26,623 nucleotides of DNA from Stygibacter sp964604155 (GTDB taxonomy: Bacteria; Cloacimonadota; Cloacimonadia; Cloacimonadales; TCS61): contig CAZRXY010000075.1 of assembly GCA_964604155.1 (NCBI GenBank), positions 1 to 26,623 on the forward strand, written 5' to 3'. Below the pieces are notes generated by a model. That model was not told where the DNA came from. It did not search any database and saw nothing but the letters and a program-made list of their open reading frames with translations. The position numbers were made by a program, and so were the translations under genes. Shown here piece after piece: positions 24,691-26,623 of this stretch (the first letter of the stretch is position 1; each line of letters begins with the position of its first letter).

Positions 24691-25401
24691 ATGAAACGTA
24701 GTGCCATATTAATAATAGTAATCGTAACGCTTTGCTCTTTGTGGGGGGATGATAGCAATCATCCCCTCTGGGAAAAGGCAAGGGAGATAGCGGAAAATAA
24801 CTGGCTGCTGGTACCCGGTAATCTGGAGCAGATCACATATCAGAAAAGCGGCAAAGGCAAATTAAAATCCCAGGAGACTGTCTCTGTAGAATTTGCACAA
24901 GTGCAGGCGGAGGTTGCTGCCTTCCTGATTACAGCACATCGTGATGGCGAGGAATTGTCTATAGATGACGAAAAAGTAGCAGAACTTATGAAAGAAGATA
25001 TGAAGCCCGATAACAGTTCGTTGTTTCATAATTTCAAAGGTCGAGACCTTAAGGTGAAATTAAATGGAAAATCGCGTGTGATCGAAGGGCAGAACTGCGT
25101 GGGCTTTGATTATTCTTACACCAAAGAAGATGGCGAATTTGCCGGCGACGGAATACCAGGCTGGGGAACTGTGTGGCTGCACGAAGAATCAGGGGCTCCG
25201 CTGCAGAACGAAATGTCTTTTAAGCCACCCGCAAAAGCTGTGAAAGATATGTCTATTACCTATCATTATCACTGGGGCGATGAGGGCTGGTTTAAGAAGC
25301 AGGTGGAAATGAAATTTTTAATCTCTATATTGCTCATAAAATATAATATCGAGGTAATTAGAAATTACGATAACTATTGGGAATATGAGCCTGTAGAATA
25401 A
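24691..25401 (+). CDS. Small secreted protein, paralogue 2 of the ABC/M1 operon
   Basis: A diverged paralogue of the preceding gene. The signal peptide is MKRSAILIIVIVTLCSLWG, then DDSNHPLWEKA, EDMKPDNSSLF at about 103-113, GTVWLHEESGAP, and a terminal NYWEYE. The 236 residues are counted from ATG 24691, chosen because GAAGAG lies 7 bases upstream and a signal peptide follows directly; an in-frame TTG at 24676 would add five residues inside the previous gene. It begins 4 bp after the paralogue 1 stop. A hydrophobic stretch late in the protein (FLISILLIKYNIEV, about 208-221) has no counterpart in paralogue 1. Last gene of the unit; it is convergent with the asparaginase gene. Confidence 0.85.
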   Translation: MKRSAILIIVIVTLCSLWGDDSNHPLWEKAREIAENNWLLVPGNLEQITYQKSGKGKLKSQETVSVEFAQVQAEVAAFLITAHRDGEELSIDDEKVAELMKEDMKPDNSSLFHNFKGRDLKVKLNGKSRVIEGQNCVGFDYSYTKEDGEFAGDGIPGWGTVWLHEESGAPLQNEMSFKPPAKAVKDMSITYHYHWGDEGWFKKQVEMKFLISILLIKYNIEVIRNYDNYWEYEPVE

Positions 25402-25433
25402 AACGATAGTATTAATATTCTGCCTTCGAATGC

Positions 25434-26414
25434 TTAGAAATTTGGGTGTGACAGGTATTTTCTTACCAACGAAGGGCTGTTGTATTTGCCAAAAAGCACC
25501 ATGAGCTTAATCCGCATCTTATGCCCCCGCAGGTCACCACCCAGTATCACTCCCATTTTCATCAGGTTTTTGCCCCCGCCTTCATAGCCATATTCCGGCA
25601 AAACGCGTCCGGTATATGACCGTGAAACCACGACAATAATCAGGTCTTTTTCGATTGCAGATTTGATGGCTGGGATAAGGGCGGGAGGCACATTTCCTCT
25701 GCCGAATGCCTCCAAAACCATAGCTCTGGCTTTGTTTGCCATAGAACAACGCAGAAACCGATCGTCCATGCCACTGGTGCATCTAATAAGGTCTATATTT
25801 GTATCAATCTTATCTGTGGGGATCTTTTCTTTGATAACCGAATCACGGAAGAAGATTACTTTATCAGGGTCTATAATTCCCAGAGGACCATAAGAGAGAC
25901 TCACAAAGGAATTTGTCTTTCCCGTGTCTGTTTTCACTACATCTCTGGCACTGTCTATTTCATCATTCATCACCACCAATACACCTCTGCCACGCGCTTC
26001 ATCTGCACTTGCCACCCGCACAGCCCCCACTATATTACGCGGACCGTCCAGACCAAGATCACTCCCGGAACGCATAGCAGCGGTAAATACTACCGGCTTG
26101 CGAGTGGAAACCACCAGATCAAGGAAATAGGCAGTCTCTTCCAGAGTATCTGTGCCGTGCGTGATGATTATTCCATCATATTCTATGATCTTTTCTTCGA
26201 CAAGTTTTGATAATCTAAACATCAATGGCGGATCAATATAGGGTGATGGAAGATTAGTGAATTCCATCACAGTTATATCTGCCACATTTCTGATCTGTGG
26301 AAAATTCAACAGATACTCATCGAGCTCGTCATTAGGAACGATGCCAAATTCTTCATCATATTTCATGGCGATTGTTCCGCCTGTTGTGATGATAAGTAAT
26401 TTTTTCTTATTCAT
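25434..26414 (-). CDS. L-asparaginase, cytoplasmic type
   Basis: This enzyme hydrolyses asparagine to aspartate and ammonia. The 326 residues have both family signatures: TTGGTIA at 10-16 with the nucleophilic Thr, and HGTDTLEETA at 86-95 with the second catalytic Thr-Asp. Lys 161 in DVVKTDTGKTNSF fits the conserved lysine. There is no signal peptide, so it acts in the cytoplasm, as type I enzymes do; glutaminase side activity cannot be judged. The GAGG before ATG 26414 supports the start. It is convergent with the ABC/M1 unit with a 32-bp gap and looks monocistronic. Together with hutU it gives this window two amino-acid deamination or degradation genes. Confidence 0.93.
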   Translation of the reverse strand: MNKKKLLIITTGGTIAMKYDEEFGIVPNDELDEYLLNFPQIRNVADITVMEFTNLPSPYIDPPLMFRLSKLVEEKIIEYDGIIITHGTDTLEETAYFLDLVVSTRKPVVFTAAMRSGSDLGLDGPRNIVGAVRVASADEARGRGVLVVMNDEIDSARDVVKTDTGKTNSFVSLSYGPLGIIDPDKVIFFRDSVIKEKIPTDKIDTNIDLIRCTSGMDDRFLRCSMANKARAMVLEAFGRGNVPPALIPAIKSAIEKDLIIVVVSRSYTGRVLPEYGYEGGGKNLMKMGVILGGDLRGHKMRIKLMVLFGKYNSPSLVRKYLSHPNF

Positions 26415-26430
26415 TATCTAACCTCTAAAG

Positions 26431-26460
26431 CAGATATTTTTGCCAGAGGTTGTTTGTCAA
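26431..26460 (-). promoter_or_regulatory. Putative promoter of the asparaginase gene
   Basis: The minus strand has a perfect TTGACA (26460-26455), then TATCTG 18 bp on (26436-26431), 16 bases before the start codon. The -10 is weak and close to the ATG. Confidence 0.35.
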
Positions 26461-26478
26461 GTGGGAGTTTCCAGATAC

Positions 26479-26498
26479 TGGCATCCCCCCGGATTTTC
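26479..26498 (+). repeat. TGGCATNCCCCC intergenic motif, copy E
   Basis: TGGCATCCCCCCGGATTTTC, the fifth copy of the C-rich motif, upstream of the asparaginase promoter. The stretch 26415-26540 holds no gene. Confidence 0.45.
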
Positions 26499-26540
26499 TT
26501 TTGTGCATGGCTAAAGATCACGGGAATAGTGAACGATGAT

Positions 26541-26623
26541 GAGAAGAGGAGAAGAGGGGAAGAGGGGAAGAGGGGAAGAGGAGAAGAGGGGAAGAGGAGA
26601 AGAGGGGAAGAGGGGAAGAGGAG
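26541..26623 (+). repeat. 8-bp variable tandem repeat, truncated by the window edge
   Basis: Ten full units of GRGAAGAG plus three bases. The second position of each unit is A or G in the order A A G G G A G A G G. The array is purely purine on the plus strand and continues past the right edge. It is a mirror-symmetric polypurine tract of the kind that can form triplex DNA. Confidence 0.95.

Overview
The window (about 26.6 kb, moderately AT-rich) looks like chromosomal DNA from a bacterium of the Fibrobacterota-Chlorobiota-Bacteroidota (FCB) side of the tree, most likely Cloacimonadota or a close relative. The grounds are a secreted protein with a type IX (Por) C-terminal sorting domain (NYPNPFNPSTT), an ABC-2 permease fused to an M1 aminopeptidase, an SbsA-type Ig-like lipoprotein, a long-form urocanate hydratase, and intergenic space full of short palindromic repeats. 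The readable promoters have TTGACA/TATAAT-like hexamers rather than the -33/-7 boxes of Bacteroidota, which also points away from Bacteroidota proper. The phylum call is inference; there is no rRNA or other strong marker here.

Layout. (1) 1-784: intergenic repeats and a broken IS630-type transposase N-terminus behind a consensus-hexamer promoter. (2) 785-3604, minus strand: operon ybaB-recR-ribE-lipoprotein, with gaps of 2-3 bp and one 17-bp overlap. (3) 3785-6687, minus: an unrecognised 289-residue protein followed by hutU, ending in a strong intrinsic terminator. (4) 6688-7438: 751 bp without a gene, holding a five-copy 9-bp tandem repeat, a long imperfect hairpin element and inverted repeats. 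(5) 7439-14597, plus: a very large sigma-54 activator (P-loop ATPase, TPRs, GAF, AAA+, Fis-type HTH), overlapping by 38 bp a DnaQ-exonuclease/DinG-helicase fusion. (6) trmO on the minus strand. (7) 15117-15729: repeats, a G10 tract, a promoter and a possible small leader ORF. (8) 15730-19269, plus: an sCache-PAS membrane sensor without an output domain, then a secreted YCF48-like propeller protein with a type IX sorting signal. (9) 19433-25401, plus: a four-gene unit of ABC ATPase, ABC-2 permease/M1 peptidase fusion and two tandem paralogous secreted proteins. (10) A cytoplasmic-type asparaginase on the minus strand and an 8-bp variable tandem repeat running off the right edge.

How the genes fit together. 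The clearest candidate for an undescribed system is the four-gene unit at 19433-25401. A dedicated ATPase overlaps a permease whose second half is a zinc aminopeptidase, and two small exported proteins that resemble each other follow at once. The M1 part keeps its zinc ligands (HELGH plus a downstream Glu) but lacks a recognisable GxMEN exopeptidase loop. I infer a peptidase-coupled envelope transporter or lipoprotein/peptide-handling device whose partners are the two paralogues; this is untested. The second notable locus is the 1422-residue regulator, which puts a STAND-like ATPase with a degenerate Walker B in front of a sigma-54 AAA+ engine, and whose last codons double as the start of dinG through a 9-bp repeat. 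No CRISPR array, tRNA, rRNA, complete insertion sequence or known riboswitch was recognised.
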